Below the pieces are notes generated by a model that worked only from the letters and a program-made list of their open reading frames with translations, did not search any database and was not told the origin of the DNA. From assembly GCA_003248775.1 (NCBI GenBank), contig QFQX01000005.1, positions 62,001 through 126,000 on the forward strand: a stretch of 64,000 nt of DNA, written 5' to 3'. Numbering within the stretch: the stretch's first letter is position 1; each line of letters begins with the position of its first letter. The stretch is from Shinella sp. GTDB taxonomy: Bacteria; Pseudomonadota; Alphaproteobacteria; Rhizobiales; Rhizobiaceae. Made by a program: the position numbers and the translations under genes. Below, one piece after another: positions 34,495-42,377 of the stretch.

Positions 34495-35478
34495 TCAAGC
34501 CTTGAAGAAGGCCAGCAGGTCGGCATTGATGATATCGGCGTGGGTCGTTGCCATGCCGTGCGGCAGACCTTCATAGACCTTCAGCGTCGGATGCTTCAAA
34601 AGCTTGGCCGCAAGCAGGGCGGAATCGGCGATCGGCACGATCTGGTCGTCGTCGCCATGCATGACCAGCACCGGAACCTCGATCTCCTTCAGGTCCTCGG
34701 TAAAGTCCGTTTCCGAGAAAGCCTTTATGCAATCGTAATGAGCCTTTGCGCCACCCATCATGCCCTGCCTCCACCAGTTGTCGATGGACCCCTGAGAAAC
34801 CTTCGCGCCCGGACGGTTGAAACCGAAGAACGGACCCTCCGGGATATCCCGGAAGAACTGCGCCCGGTTGGCGACGAGTGCTGCGCGGAAACCGTCGAAC
34901 ACTTCGATCGGCAGGCCGCCCGGGTTCTTCTCCGACTTGACCATGACGGGGGGAACCGCGCCGATCAGGACGGCCTTGGCGACGCGGCCGTTGCCGCCGT
35001 GACGGGCGACATAGCGGGCCACTTCGCCGCCGCCGGTCGAATGGCCGACATGGATGGCGTTCTTCAGGTCGAGATGGGCTGCAAGCTCGGCCACATCGGC
35101 GGCGTACGTGTCCATTTCATTGCCGGTGTCCGTCTGCGTGGAACGACCATGGCCGCGGCGATCATGGGCGATGACCCGATAGCCCTGCTGCAGGAAGAAC
35201 AGCATCTGCGCATCCCAGTCGTCGGACGAAAGCGGCCAGCCGTGATGGAAAACGATCGGCTGTGCGTCCTTGGGACCCCAGTCCTTGTAGAAGATCTGCG
35301 TGCCGTCCTTGGTGGTGATGGTGCTGCTGGTCATGATGTTTATCTCCTTCTGGTTGGAATGCGTGGCTGCCGATGCCTTGGCAAGGTCGATGAAAGGCGG
35401 GATCGCCGTCGAGGCGGCAAGACCCATCCCCGCGATCAAAACACGCCGGCGTGTCGTTCTGTTAATCTGGTCAGTCAT
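34495..35478 (-). CDS. alpha/beta hydrolase (non-heme chloroperoxidase-like) with Tat-type leader and internal start
   Basis: The catalytic part matches non-heme haloperoxidase/esterase enzymes: HHGWPLSSDDWD oxyanion region, nucleophile Ser147 in GHSTGG, acid Asp in HGDDDQ (276-278) and His307. The long form (327 aa, ATG 35478, GGAGA upstream) starts with a twin-arginine signal (TTRRRVLIAGMGLAAS...). An internal ATG at 35334 (residue 49) has a very strong GAAGGAGATAAACATC ribosome site and gives a 279-aa protein with the usual family N-terminus. Both exported and cytoplasmic forms may be made. The gene is divergent from an OhrR-type regulator, with palindromic repeats between, so induction by organic peroxides is plausible. 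Confidence 0.88.
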   Translation of the reverse strand: MTDQINRTTRRRVLIAGMGLAASTAIPPFIDLAKASAATHSNQKEINIMTSSTITTKDGTQIFYKDWGPKDAQPIVFHHGWPLSSDDWDAQMLFFLQQGYRVIAHDRRGHGRSTQTDTGNEMDTYAADVAELAAHLDLKNAIHVGHSTGGGEVARYVARHGGNGRVAKAVLIGAVPPVMVKSEKNPGGLPIEVFDGFRAALVANRAQFFRDIPEGPFFGFNRPGAKVSQGSIDNWWRQGMMGGAKAHYDCIKAFSETDFTEDLKEIEVPVLVMHGDDDQIVPIADSALLAAKLLKHPTLKVYEGLPHGMATTHADIINADLLAFFKA

Positions 35479-35500
35479 CTGCCGTCTCCAATTTTTCGTT

Positions 35501-35580
35501 CGCGATATTTGTTATCGCGATATCAATATACATAACCAGACTTGAAACCCCTGTCCATAGAAAAAATTATCGCGATATCA
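35501..35580. promoter_or_regulatory. operator array between the hydrolase and OhrR genes
   Basis: TTATCGCGATATCA occurs twice exactly (35512-35525 and 35567-35580), 55 bp apart, each with the palindrome TATCGCGATA. A third CGCGATAT is at 35501-35508. The array lies in the divergent promoter region and is the likely site for the OhrR-type repressor. Confidence 0.65.
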
Positions 35581-35625
35581 TTTTTCGTGGTAAGAAAGTT
35601 CAACAGCCAATTTCGGGAGCCTCCC

Positions 35626-36069
35626 ATGACCACCCAGACATCGCCCGTCCCCCTGGACAACCAGCTCTGCTTTTCGCTCTACATGGCCAACATCGCCATC
35701 AACCGCACCTACAAGCCGATGCTCGACGCCATGGGCATCACCTACCCGCAATATCTCGTGTTGAACGCGCTTGGGGAAAACGATGGCCTGACGGTCGGCG
35801 CCATCGCGGACCGTCTGTCGCTCGAATCCAGTACCATCACACCGCCGGTCAAACGTCTTGAGCAGGCCGGGCTGGTAGAGCGCCGCCGCAGCACCACCGA
35901 CGAGCGGCAGGTTCATGTCTTTCTCACGGAAGCTGGCCGGGCGCTGATCGATGAGAGCCGTTGCCTCGGCGAAACGCTGATCGCGCGCTCCGGCATGACG
36001 CCCGAACAGTTCCAGGCCTTCAACCATCAGGTCCAGTCGTTTCTCGGCGCGATTGCCGGCAAGGACTGA
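35626..36069 (+). CDS. ohrR: OhrR-type MarR-family peroxide sensor
   Basis: The 147-aa winged-helix protein keeps the OhrR sensing set at the same numbers as Bacillus subtilis OhrR: Cys15 in NQLCFSLYMA, with Tyr19, Tyr29 and Tyr40 around it. A second Cys113 could allow the two-cysteine disulphide mechanism. The DNA-binding helix is around LSLESSTITPPVKRLEQAGLV, with wing RRRSTTDERQV. OhrR represses organic hydroperoxide resistance genes until the Cys is oxidised. No ohr gene is adjacent; its divergent neighbour is the chloroperoxidase-like hydrolase. Confidence 0.9.
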   Translation: MTTQTSPVPLDNQLCFSLYMANIAINRTYKPMLDAMGITYPQYLVLNALGENDGLTVGAIADRLSLESSTITPPVKRLEQAGLVERRRSTTDERQVHVFLTEAGRALIDESRCLGETLIARSGMTPEQFQAFNHQVQSFLGAIAGKD

Positions 36070-36211
36070 GGTGCACCGGGATCTTCTGGTGACGATCAAG
36101 AAATGGTCGGCCTTGCGCTTTCCCTTTCCGCTGGCAGTTGGGTAAACTGCCGGTCACCAGACCGAAGCCGAAGCAATCGGCCTGTCTTCAGAATCATCGG
36201 AAGGAAGTCCC

Positions 36212-37906
36212 ATGACCGCACTTGAACGCCGCATCGATCAGGGCGTGGGCCGCGAGCCAGCCGACATCGTTCTGAAAGGCGGCCGTTTCTTCGATCTCGT
36301 CACCGGCAAACTCATCGCCTCCGACATCGCCATCTGCGGCGACACCGTGGTCGGCACCTGCGGCGGCTATTCCGGCCGCGAGGAAATCGACATCACCGGC
36401 AAGGTCGTGGTTCCCGGCTTCATCGACACCCATCTCCACATCGAGAGCTCGCTCGTCACCCCGCACGAGTTCGACCGCTGCGTTCTCCCCTATGGCGTGA
36501 CCACGGTCATCTGTGATCCGCACGAAATCGCCAATGTGCTGGGCACCGAGGGCATCCAGTTCTTCCTCGACTCGTCGGAACAGACGATCATGGACATCCG
36601 CGTGCAGCTCTCCTCCTGCGTACCCGCCACCCATCTGGAAACGTCAGGCGCCGACCTTCCCATCGAAAGGCTGCTGCCCTTCAGAAACCACCCCAAGGTG
36701 ATCGGCCTTGCCGAGTTCATGAACTTTCCGGGCGTGATCCACAAGGACCCCGTCTGCATGGCCAAGCTCGCGGCCTTTCAGGGTCAACATATCGACGGCC
36801 ACTCGCCGCTCCTCTCCGGCAACGACCTGAACGGCTATCTCTCGGCAGGCATCCGCACCGACCACGAATGCACCAACGTACCGGAGGCCATGGAGAAGAT
36901 CCGCAAGGGCATGCACATCCTCGTGCGCGAGGGCTCCGTGTCGAAAGACCTGCATGCCCTCATGCCGATCATCACCGAACGCCTGTCGCCGTTCCTTGCG
37001 CTCTGCACCGACGACCGCAACCCGCTCGACATCGCCGAGGAAGGTCACCTCGACTACATGATCCGCACCGCGATTGCCCATGGCGTCGAACCGCTCGCCG
37101 TCTACCGTGCAGCCTCCATCTCGGCCGCCCGCGCCTTCGGCCTCAGGGACCGCGGCCTCGTCGCCCCCGGCTGGCGGGCCGACCTCGTCGTCATCGACAG
37201 TCTTGAAAACTGCAAGGCCGATATCGTCTTCGCCGCCGGTCGCCGCGTCACGGCGCAACTCTTTGCGACCCGCAAGCCGGTCGCGCCCGTCGGCCTCGAC
37301 AGCGTCAAGGCGCGGATCGTCAAGGCCGCAGACTTCGGCGTTCCAGTCACGGAAGGCGAAACGCCTGTGATGGGCGTGCTTCCGGGCAAGATCATCACCG
37401 AACACCGCCGCTACCGCCTGCCCACCTGCGGCAACCAGACAAGCGTCGACCTCGACCGCGATATCATCAAGGTCGCCGTGATCGAGCGCCACGGCAAGAA
37501 CGGCAACCACGCCAACGGCTTCGTCCAGGGTTTCGGCCTGAAGAAGGGCGCAATCGCCTCCACCGTCGGCCACGACAGCCACAACATCTGCGTCGTCGGC
37601 GTCTCGGAGGACGACATGGCGCTCGCCGCCAATCGCCTCGGCGAAATCAAGGGCGGCTTCGTCGTGGTCGAGGACGGCAAGGTGACCGGAGAGATCCCGC
37701 TCCCCGTCGCCGGCCTCATGAGCCTCGAACCCTATTAGGCCGTGCGCGACACGCTGCATCACCTGAGAAAAGCCGCTTATGCCCTTGGAACGACTCTGCA
37801 AGAGCCCTTCCTCCAGGTCGCCTTCCTGCCGCTTCCGGTCATCCCCCACCTGAAGATTTCCGACAAGGGCATGGTCGACGTCGACAAGTTCTGCCTGATC
37901 GGTTGA
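36212..37906 (+). pseudogene. ade: adenine deaminase with in-frame premature stop
   Basis: Adenine deaminase (amidohydrolase fold, metal in the cytosol) converts adenine to hypoxanthine. Codons 1-508 give a normal enzyme up to LPVAGLMSLEPY, including PGFIDTHLHIESS and DGHSPLLSG metal motifs. Then a TAG (37736-37738) interrupts the frame. The same frame continues AVRDTLHHLRKAAYALGTTL, FLPLPVIPHLKISDKGMVDV and DKFCLIG to TGA at 37906, which is the family's normal C-terminus. The intact gene would be 564 aa, with Glu (GAG) probably at the TAG. Without the last 56 residues the protein may be inactive or unstable; readthrough is also possible. Confidence 0.88.
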
Positions 37907-37931
37907 GCAAACCTTGTCCAATCTCCATACC

Positions 37932-37949
37932 TGTACTACATATCGTACA
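37932..37949 (+). promoter_or_regulatory. operator of the toxin-antitoxin pair
   Basis: TGTAC (37932-37936) and GTACA (37945-37949) form an inverted repeat 16 bp upstream of the antitoxin start, of the TGTACA type known for YefM-YoeB autoregulation. Confidence 0.6.
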
Positions 37950-37964
37950 AGTTTGGAGATTGCG

Positions 37965-38228
37965 ATGGACACGGTTTTTTTCTCGAAAGCCCGGGCGGAG
38001 CTTGCCGGTCTGCTCGACAAGGTGAACGAAGATGCGGCGCCGGTGGAAATCGTGCGCCGCGACAAGCCGTCTGCCATCCTCATCGGCAAGGACGAATACG
38101 AGGGCATGATGGAGACCATCCACCTGCTCTCGTCTCCGGCCAACGCCACGCGCCTGCTCAGGGCCAAGGCTGATATCGAGGCCGGCCGCTTTACGGTTCG
38201 TGACATTCCCCTCGATCCCAAGGGCTGA
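37965..38228 (+). CDS. yefM: type II antitoxin, YefM/Phd family
   Basis: The 87-aa protein begins MDTVFFSKARAELAGLLDKV and carries EIVRRDKPSAILIGKDEYEGMMETIHLL, the Phd/YefM DNA-binding fold. The C-terminal tail (ADIEAGRFTVRDIP) should wrap the toxin. ATG 37965 is taken for its TTTGGAGAT ribosome site, with the operator just upstream. It neutralises the toxin encoded four bases downstream and represses the pair. Confidence 0.92.
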   Translation: MDTVFFSKARAELAGLLDKVNEDAAPVEIVRRDKPSAILIGKDEYEGMMETIHLLSSPANATRLLRAKADIEAGRFTVRDIPLDPKG

Positions 38229-38231
38229 GCC

Positions 38232-38498
38232 GTGCAACTCGCGTTCACCGAGGACGCCTGGGAGGATTACCTGTATTGGCAGGAAACCGACGGCAAGATG
38301 CTGGCCCGCATCAACGAACTGCTGCGGGATACGCTACGCCATCCTTTCACGGGCATTGGCAAACCCGAGCCCTTGAAGGGAAGCCTGAAAGGCTATTGGT
38401 CACGGCGGATCAATAAGGAGCACCGTCTGGTCTATCGCCCCATGGAACGCGACGGCATTCATGTGCTCGTCATCGCCCAATGCCGCTATCACTATTGA
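38232..38498 (+). CDS. yoeB: type II toxin, YoeB/Txe mRNA interferase
   Basis: The 88-aa toxin starts at GTG 38232 directly after the antitoxin stop. Catalytic residues known from E. coli YoeB are present: Glu46, Arg65 in NKEHRLVY, and the C-terminal His87-Tyr88 in CRYHY. YoeB cleaves mRNA in the ribosomal A site. The loop before the end is four residues longer than in E. coli. It appears intact. Confidence 0.93.
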   Translation: MQLAFTEDAWEDYLYWQETDGKMLARINELLRDTLRHPFTGIGKPEPLKGSLKGYWSRRINKEHRLVYRPMERDGIHVLVIAQCRYHY

Positions 38499-38552
38499 AA
38501 ATGGCGGGAAGGTCACCCTCCCCGCCGTCGTCATTCATGCTTTCCCAAAGCC

Positions 38553-40226
38553 TCAGTGGCTGGCCGCCGCAGCCGCCCCCAGCCCCGTTTCGGAGCGGAT
38601 GAACTGGTCGCGGAAGCCGGCCTTGTCGAGCGCTGCGCGCTTGCTCCTGTCGGTCACCGAGAAAAACCAGATGCCGGAGAATGCGATGGTCATCGAGAAC
38701 AGCGCATACTGCTCATAAGGGAAGATCGGCTTTTCAAAACCGAGCACCGCCACCCACACCGCCGGACCGAGCACCACGCAGGCGACCGCGCTGATCAACC
38801 CGAGGAAGCCACCGATGAAGGCCCCGCGCGTCGTCATGTCCTTCCAGAAGATCGACATGAAGAGAACCGGGAAGTTGACGCTTGCTGCGAGACCGAAGGC
38901 AAGACCGACCATGAAGGCGATGTTCTGGTTTTCGAACACCAGCCCGAGACCGATGGCGAGCACGCCGAGCACCAGCGTCGCCAGCCGCGAGACCAGCATT
39001 TCCTGCCGCCCGCTCGCCTTGCCCTTCTTGATGACGCGGGCATAGAGGTCGTGCGACACGGCCGAAGCCCCCGCCAGAGCCAGACCCGACACCACGGCCA
39101 GAATGGTTGCAAACGCAACTGCCGAGATGAAGCCGAGGAAGACGTCGCCGCCGACAGCCTGCGACAGATGGATCGCCGCCATGTTGCCGCCGCCGAGGAT
39201 CTTGCCCGCCTGATCGAGATAGGACGGATTGGTGCCGACGATGGTGATGGCGGAGAAACCGATCATCACCGCGAGAATGAAGAAATAGCCGATGAAGCCG
39301 GTAGCGTAGAACACAGACTTGCGCGCCGCCTTCGCATCCGGAACGGTGAAGAAGCGCATCAGGATATGCGGCAGACCGGCCGGGCCGCACATCAGCGCCA
39401 GCGCCAGCGAAACGGCCGAGAGCGGATCGGAAATCGAGCTCGAAGGCTTTAGGATCGCATCCTTGGCCGCATGGTTGTCGATAGCCGACTGCATCAGCGC
39501 GCTCGGATCGAAACCGAAATGGGCAAGAGACAGCAGCACGAGGATGGTGCAGCCGCCAAGCAGCAGCACCGCCTTGATGATCTGTACCCAGGTGGTCGCC
39601 AGCATGCCGCCGAAGGTGACGTAGAGCACCATCAACACGCCGACGAGCACGACGGCATAGGCATAGTCGAGGCCGAAGAGAAGCTGGATCAGCTTGCCGG
39701 CGCCGACCATCTGGGCGATCAGGTAGAAGATGACCACCGTCAGCGCCCCCATGGCCGAGAGCGAGCGGATCTTCGTCTGGTCGAAGCGGTAGGAGGCAAC
39801 GTCGGCGAAGGTATAGCGCCCGAGATTACGCAGACGCTCAGCGATCATGAACAGGATCAACGGCCAGCCGACTGTCCAGCCAACCGTATAGAACACACCA
39901 TCGACGCCCTTGCCGAACACCATGCCGGAGACGCCGAGAAAGGCCGCGGCTGACATGTAGTCGCCGGCAATCGCAAGGCCGTTCTGGAAGCCGGTGATGC
40001 CGCCGCCGGCCGTGTAGAAGTCCGAGGTCGAGCGCGTCCGCCGGGAGGCCCAATAGGTCAGCCCGAGCGTCGCCAGCACGAAGGCAATGAACAGACCGAT
40101 GGCGATGACATTGACCGGCTGTTTTTCGACGGCCCCGGAAATCGCCTCGCCCGCGGCCAGTGCCGCAAAGGCAAACAGCGAACCGCCGATACCGGCGGAG
40201 AGGATGAAAGCGAGCCTGCGGATCAT
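38553..40226 (-). CDS. actP: cation/acetate symporter
   Basis: The 557-aa protein is a sodium:solute symporter with an N-terminal signal-like helix and about 13 further helices. ActP blocks include SDFYTAGGGITGFQNGLAIAGDYMSAAAFLG and GPAGLPHILMRFFTVPDAKAAR. It imports acetate and other short acids. The start overlaps the stop of the DUF485 gene as ATGA, the normal yjcH-actP arrangement. A 10-bp hairpin lies between its stop and yoeB. Confidence 0.93.
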   Translation of the reverse strand: MIRRLAFILSAGIGGSLFAFAALAAGEAISGAVEKQPVNVIAIGLFIAFVLATLGLTYWASRRTRSTSDFYTAGGGITGFQNGLAIAGDYMSAAAFLGVSGMVFGKGVDGVFYTVGWTVGWPLILFMIAERLRNLGRYTFADVASYRFDQTKIRSLSAMGALTVVIFYLIAQMVGAGKLIQLLFGLDYAYAVVLVGVLMVLYVTFGGMLATTWVQIIKAVLLLGGCTILVLLSLAHFGFDPSALMQSAIDNHAAKDAILKPSSSISDPLSAVSLALALMCGPAGLPHILMRFFTVPDAKAARKSVFYATGFIGYFFILAVMIGFSAITIVGTNPSYLDQAGKILGGGNMAAIHLSQAVGGDVFLGFISAVAFATILAVVSGLALAGASAVSHDLYARVIKKGKASGRQEMLVSRLATLVLGVLAIGLGLVFENQNIAFMVGLAFGLAASVNFPVLFMSIFWKDMTTRGAFIGGFLGLISAVACVVLGPAVWVAVLGFEKPIFPYEQYALFSMTIAFSGIWFFSVTDRSKRAALDKAGFRDQFIRSETGLGAAAAASH

Positions 40227-40528
40227 TGCGCCGCCTCCTTCACATCCTTTGCCAAAGCATCGAATTCGCCATTGGCCCGCGCGGTGTAGATACCCGTCAT
40301 CAGGAAGGCGAACATCTGAATGACGAAACCGCCGATCAGACCGAGCGCCCAGGACGAACCGCCTGATATCGGCATGGAAAACAGTGCGGGATTGAAAACG
40401 GCCACGGCTACGAACGCGATGTATACCGAAAGCACTATACAGGAGAGGATAATAGAAAAACGATTGCGCCGGCGCACCAGCTCCCCGAAGCGCGGATCTT
40501 CCGCAATCTTGTCATAGATCAGTTTCAC
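40223..40528 (-). CDS. DUF485 membrane protein (YjcH-like partner of ActP)
   Basis: The 101-aa protein has two membrane helices (about 25-47 and 57-82) within the DUF485 pattern DPRFGELVRRRNRFSIILSCIVLSVYIAFV. I chose GTG 40528 because GGAGG lies six bases upstream and it gives the family length; an ATG at 40549 lacks a site. It is translationally coupled to actP. DUF485 proteins accompany SSS-type organic acid transporters, and their exact role is unknown. Confidence 0.88.
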   Translation of the reverse strand: MKLIYDKIAEDPRFGELVRRRNRFSIILSCIVLSVYIAFVAVAVFNPALFSMPISGGSSWALGLIGGFVIQMFAFLMTGIYTARANGEFDALAKDVKEAAQ

Positions 40529-40743
40529 GCACGTCCTCCAACTATGCATCGCACAACCGTTTCGGCGGTGCACCATATTCTTGGATGGACAATGGGCGCT
40601 TTTCGCTCAAGCCAGACTTAAGTCTCCAGACCAAAGTAGATTGAACGAAAGCAGAAGTGGCTGAGGCAGAGGTAATCTGCGAGAATATTTCCGAGATGCC
40701 GGGCGAGAGCAGACCGCCGCGCCCGGCATCGGCTTACACAGGC

Positions 40744-41115
40744 TCAGTGCCGGTAAAGCACCATGCCTGCATGATGAAGGATATCGCTGCGGAAATCGCC
40801 ATCGGCGGTAAAGCCGGTGTCGTCCCAGTATTCGATGTGGCTGCCGCTCACTTCATAGCGGCCCTCATAGGCGTGCTCGCGATTTCCGCGGGCTTCCACA
40901 TAGCGCCCGTTGGGCAGAAGTTCGTGACGAACGTGGCCGTCACCCGTTACCCACAATCCGACATAGGGATGGCTCTTCATGTCTCTCTCCTGAAACTCGG
41001 TCATCTCGCCGGGGAAATTCCCGCCCCTTGGCGGCGTCATCACGAAAAGGGTGATGTAGGCGATGGCGGCAACAAGCGCGATCATCGCCGGTGTATCGTT
41101 TGAAAAATCAACCAT
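40744..41115 (-). CDS. Atu4866-type small beta-barrel protein with N-terminal helix
   Basis: The last 78 residues (MKSHPYVGLWVTGDGHVRHELLPNGRYVEARGN...) match the Atu4866 family, a small barrel of unknown function known from Agrobacterium. The longer form from ATG 41115 adds a membrane helix (IALVAAIAYITLFVM). An internal ATG at 40980 has CAGGAGAG upstream and would give the bare domain. It is downstream of a 45-codon gene, whose stop overlaps its start region, and divergent from an AraC-type regulator that may control both. Confidence 0.65.
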   Translation of the reverse strand: MVDFSNDTPAMIALVAAIAYITLFVMTPPRGGNFPGEMTEFQERDMKSHPYVGLWVTGDGHVRHELLPNGRYVEARGNREHAYEGRYEVSGSHIEYWDDTGFTADGDFRSDILHHAGMVLYRH

Positions 41116-41245
41116 TCAGCCCATATCTCCGTTCCAGACGATCCTGTCGTTCGGAATGGATCCGCTCGACCGTCGCTAGAACGTGCCGGGCACCCGCAAC
41201 TACCCAGCGCAGAGGGCTTTCCAGAACATATTGAAGTGCAGACAT
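41108..41245 (-). CDS. small 45-aa protein, operon partner of the Atu4866-type gene
   Basis: The frame MSALQYVLESPLRWVVAGARHVLATVERIHSERQDRLERRYGLNG has GGACGGGAAG before the ATG and overlaps the next gene by eight bases. The N-terminal half could be an amphipathic helix and the C-terminal half is strongly charged. I know no family for it. Position and overlap support a real gene. Confidence 0.5.
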   Translation of the reverse strand: MSALQYVLESPLRWVVAGARHVLATVERIHSERQDRLERRYGLNG

Positions 41246-41452
41246 CTTCCCGTCCTCCTGGATTTTGCATCTCGCTGCCCGTCGGCGATTGACGTTGATA
41301 TGGGGATCAGGATCGGGGAAGTGGTAGAACACTTGGCCGCAAGGATTGCACAATCCTCCGAATTGCACGATCCTCCATTTGGGGTTTCCGGTCAGACATC
41401 CTAGCTAAGACCCGAAAAGCCGGAACAATCAGGGCTCAGGAGCAGCCTCGCC

Positions 41453-42355
41453 ATGAAACCGCATATCGAACTGAAAGAGCTGATTGCACGACACGCCACG
41501 CAGGAAGGCTTGCAAGCAACCCCTGTTCCGCGCCTGATGCTGATCCGTGCCAGCCAGCCGACCGAGCCGATGCACGGTGTGCACAAGCCATCGATCTGCA
41601 TCATTGCCCAGGGCAGAAAGCGCGTTCAGGCCTGCGAGCGGGCGCTGGAATACGGTGCGGGAAACCACCTGATCGTCTCGCTGGACCTGCCGGTGCTCGG
41701 TCATGTCGTCGATGCCACGCCGGAAGAACCCTATCTCTGCCTCCGGCTTGATCTGGATCTCGCCCTGCTCGGTGCACTGGTGCTGGAGATGAACACGCCG
41801 ATCCTGCAGACGGCGCCATCATGCAAGGCGCTCGGCGTCGCGGAAACGCCAGACGCACTGCTGAATGCAGCAATCCGGCTCGTCGGATTGCTGGACAGGC
41901 CGCAGGACATTCCCTTCCTCGCACCGCTGATCGAGCGGGAACTGCTGTACCTGCTGCTGCGCGGCGAACATGCCGGCCTCCTTCACCAGATGCTGACGCC
42001 GAACCACCGCCTGCAGAACGTCAACCGCGCCATCAACTGGATCCGCACCAATTTCCATCGTCCCTTCTCGATAGAAATCCTTGCAGCCGAGGCACGCATG
42101 AGCAGTTCGTCGCTGCACGAGCATTTCCGCGCCATGACCAGCATGAGTCCGCTGCAATACCAGAAGCAACTCAGGCTTCAGGAGGCACGCCGGTTGATCC
42201 TGACCGAAGCACTCGATGCGGCAACGGCAGGTCGCAAGGTGGGCTATGACAGCCCATCCCAGTTCAGCCGCGAATATCGCCGACAGTTCGGTGCGCCGCC
42301 ACTCTCCGACGTGACGAGTCTCAGAACCCGCCCCGGTGATCTGGCCGAGGCCTGA
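41453..42355 (+). CDS. AraC-family transcriptional regulator with AraC_N domain
   Basis: The 300-aa protein has the N-terminal AraC_N ligand-type domain (VHKPSICIIAQGRKRVQACERALEYGAGNHLIVSLDLPV, about 40-180). The C-terminal double helix-turn-helix follows (INWIRTNFHRPFSIEILAAEARMSSSSLHEHFRAMTSMSPLQYQKQLRLQEARRL). YqhC, an aldehyde-responsive activator, has the same layout. It is divergent from the 45-aa/Atu4866-type pair across 207 bp, its likely targets. The inducer is unknown. Confidence 0.9.
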   Translation: MKPHIELKELIARHATQEGLQATPVPRLMLIRASQPTEPMHGVHKPSICIIAQGRKRVQACERALEYGAGNHLIVSLDLPVLGHVVDATPEEPYLCLRLDLDLALLGALVLEMNTPILQTAPSCKALGVAETPDALLNAAIRLVGLLDRPQDIPFLAPLIERELLYLLLRGEHAGLLHQMLTPNHRLQNVNRAINWIRTNFHRPFSIEILAAEARMSSSSLHEHFRAMTSMSPLQYQKQLRLQEARRLILTEALDAATAGRKVGYDSPSQFSREYRRQFGAPPLSDVTSLRTRPGDLAEA

Positions 42356-42377
42356 AGTTCAGGCCCGCCCGGAACCT

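Noticed and set aside
36085..36165. Hairpins upstream of adenine deaminase as a purine riboswitch
   Set aside because: I see stems (CTGGTGAC/GTCACCAG and GGCAGTT/AACTGCC) but not the conserved loop-loop and core sequence of purine riboswitches.
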